A stretch of 64,000 bases of DNA from Candidatus Gastranaerophilales bacterium (lineage in GTDB: Bacteria; Cyanobacteriota; Vampirovibrionia; Gastranaerophilales; Gastranaerophilaceae): assembly GCA_944324225.1 (NCBI GenBank), contig CALUVL010000004.1, forward strand, positions 93,685 to 157,684, read 5' to 3'. The notes beneath the pieces are model-generated. The model ran no database searches. It was not told the origin of the DNA and worked only from the letters and a program-made list of their open reading frames with translations. Positions 63,730 through 64,000 of the stretch are shown piece after piece (position 1 is the stretch's first letter; every line of letters starts with the position of its first letter). Made by a program: the position numbers and the translations under genes.

Positions 63730-64000
63730 ATTATTTCAACGGGAAATGTTCTCTGCTTGGCAGCTACGCTACCAGACCTCTCGCAAAACAATACTCAATT
63801 GTTTTGCTCGGCAGAGTGCCACGTCCCGATTTAAAAAAGATATTAAATTGTCAACAACGCAGCTTGGTAGCTTACGCTCCCAAGTCCCTCCATTTCTGAT
63901 ACTCAATCAAAAACGGAGTCCTTGCCACGTCCCGATTATTTCAACGGGAAATGTTCTCTGCTTGGCAGCTACGCTACCAGACCTCTCGCAAAACAATACT
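63721..64000. repeat. 205-bp direct repeat with tRNA-Pro 5' fragments
   Basis: 75 bp at 63721-63795 are repeated exactly at 63926-64000, the window edge, a period of 205 bp. Each copy holds the first 12-13 bases of tRNA-Pro (minus strand CGGGACGTGGC); another copy of these bases lies near 63819. CGCAGCTTGGTAG of the tRNA D arm appears in the other orientation at 63858-63870. The rest is hairpin-rich with no ORF. Confidence 0.75.

Overview
The window looks like a piece of chromosome from a low-GC, Gram-negative-type anaerobe, most likely a gut member of the non-photosynthetic Cyanobacteria-related lineage (Vampirovibrionia/Melainabacteria, order Gastranaerophilales). This is inferred from several traits together: five prepilin-like genes, four of them with the leader core FTMAEVLITLG; a large AsmA/TamB-type envelope protein; a rubrerythrin; fragments of a flagellar gene cluster; many secreted or low-complexity proteins of no recognised family; and an AT-rich base composition. 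No 16S gene or other decisive marker is present.

Layout. 1-3.8 kb: end of a GerMN-domain gene, a HicB-like protein, a regulator built of four GntR-type winged helices, and tmk. 3.8-8.4 kb: SMR transporter, map, adk and gyrB on the minus strand. 8.4-13.8 kb: an AbrB-like/prepilin divergent pair, a Cys-rich protein, a degenerate HD-GYP protein, a repeat protein (PPAQNT and YD-type repeats) and a cluster of dispersed repeats. 13.8-17.2 kb: FtsL-like gene, rsmH and gltX. 17.3-24 kb: a prepilin gene behind a G12 tract, secreted proteins, an FtsB/DivIC-like gene, a TPR protein, an HEXXH protein, ctpA and cdd. 24-30 kb: secreted protein, small zinc ribbon, a YhcC-type radical SAM protein, a pair of hydrophobic-segment proteins, a second AbrB-like/prepilin pair, and folP. 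30.3-36.6 kb: fliE-fliF-(fliG position)-fliH-flhA-yidD. 36.7-45.5 kb: AsmA/TamB-like protein, rubrerythrin, an Xre/prepilin pair, ABC ATPase, degenerate histidine kinase. 45.7-54.4 kb: aroQ, a candidate sRNA, an EF-hand protein, the biotin genes bioF-bioG-bioC, a long Ser/Gln-rich protein and an atypical prepilin. 54.4-64 kb: lysS, pilT, recF, a structured non-coding block, yraN, queF, small proteins, a dicarboxylate symporter and tRNA-Pro with upstream tandem duplications.

Most protein genes are housekeeping. The unusual layer is made of (a) prepilin genes paired divergently with small DNA-binding proteins, (b) a prepilin whose reading frame depends on a homopolymer and looks phase variable, (c) genes without a Shine-Dalgarno site whose start codon lies exactly six bases after a -10 hexamer, which suggests leaderless mRNAs, (d) two signalling proteins that have lost their catalytic residues, and (e) a short flagellar cluster whose FliG slot holds a very divergent protein. 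PilT and the five prepilins point to a type IV pilus or type II secretion machine whose other parts lie outside the window.
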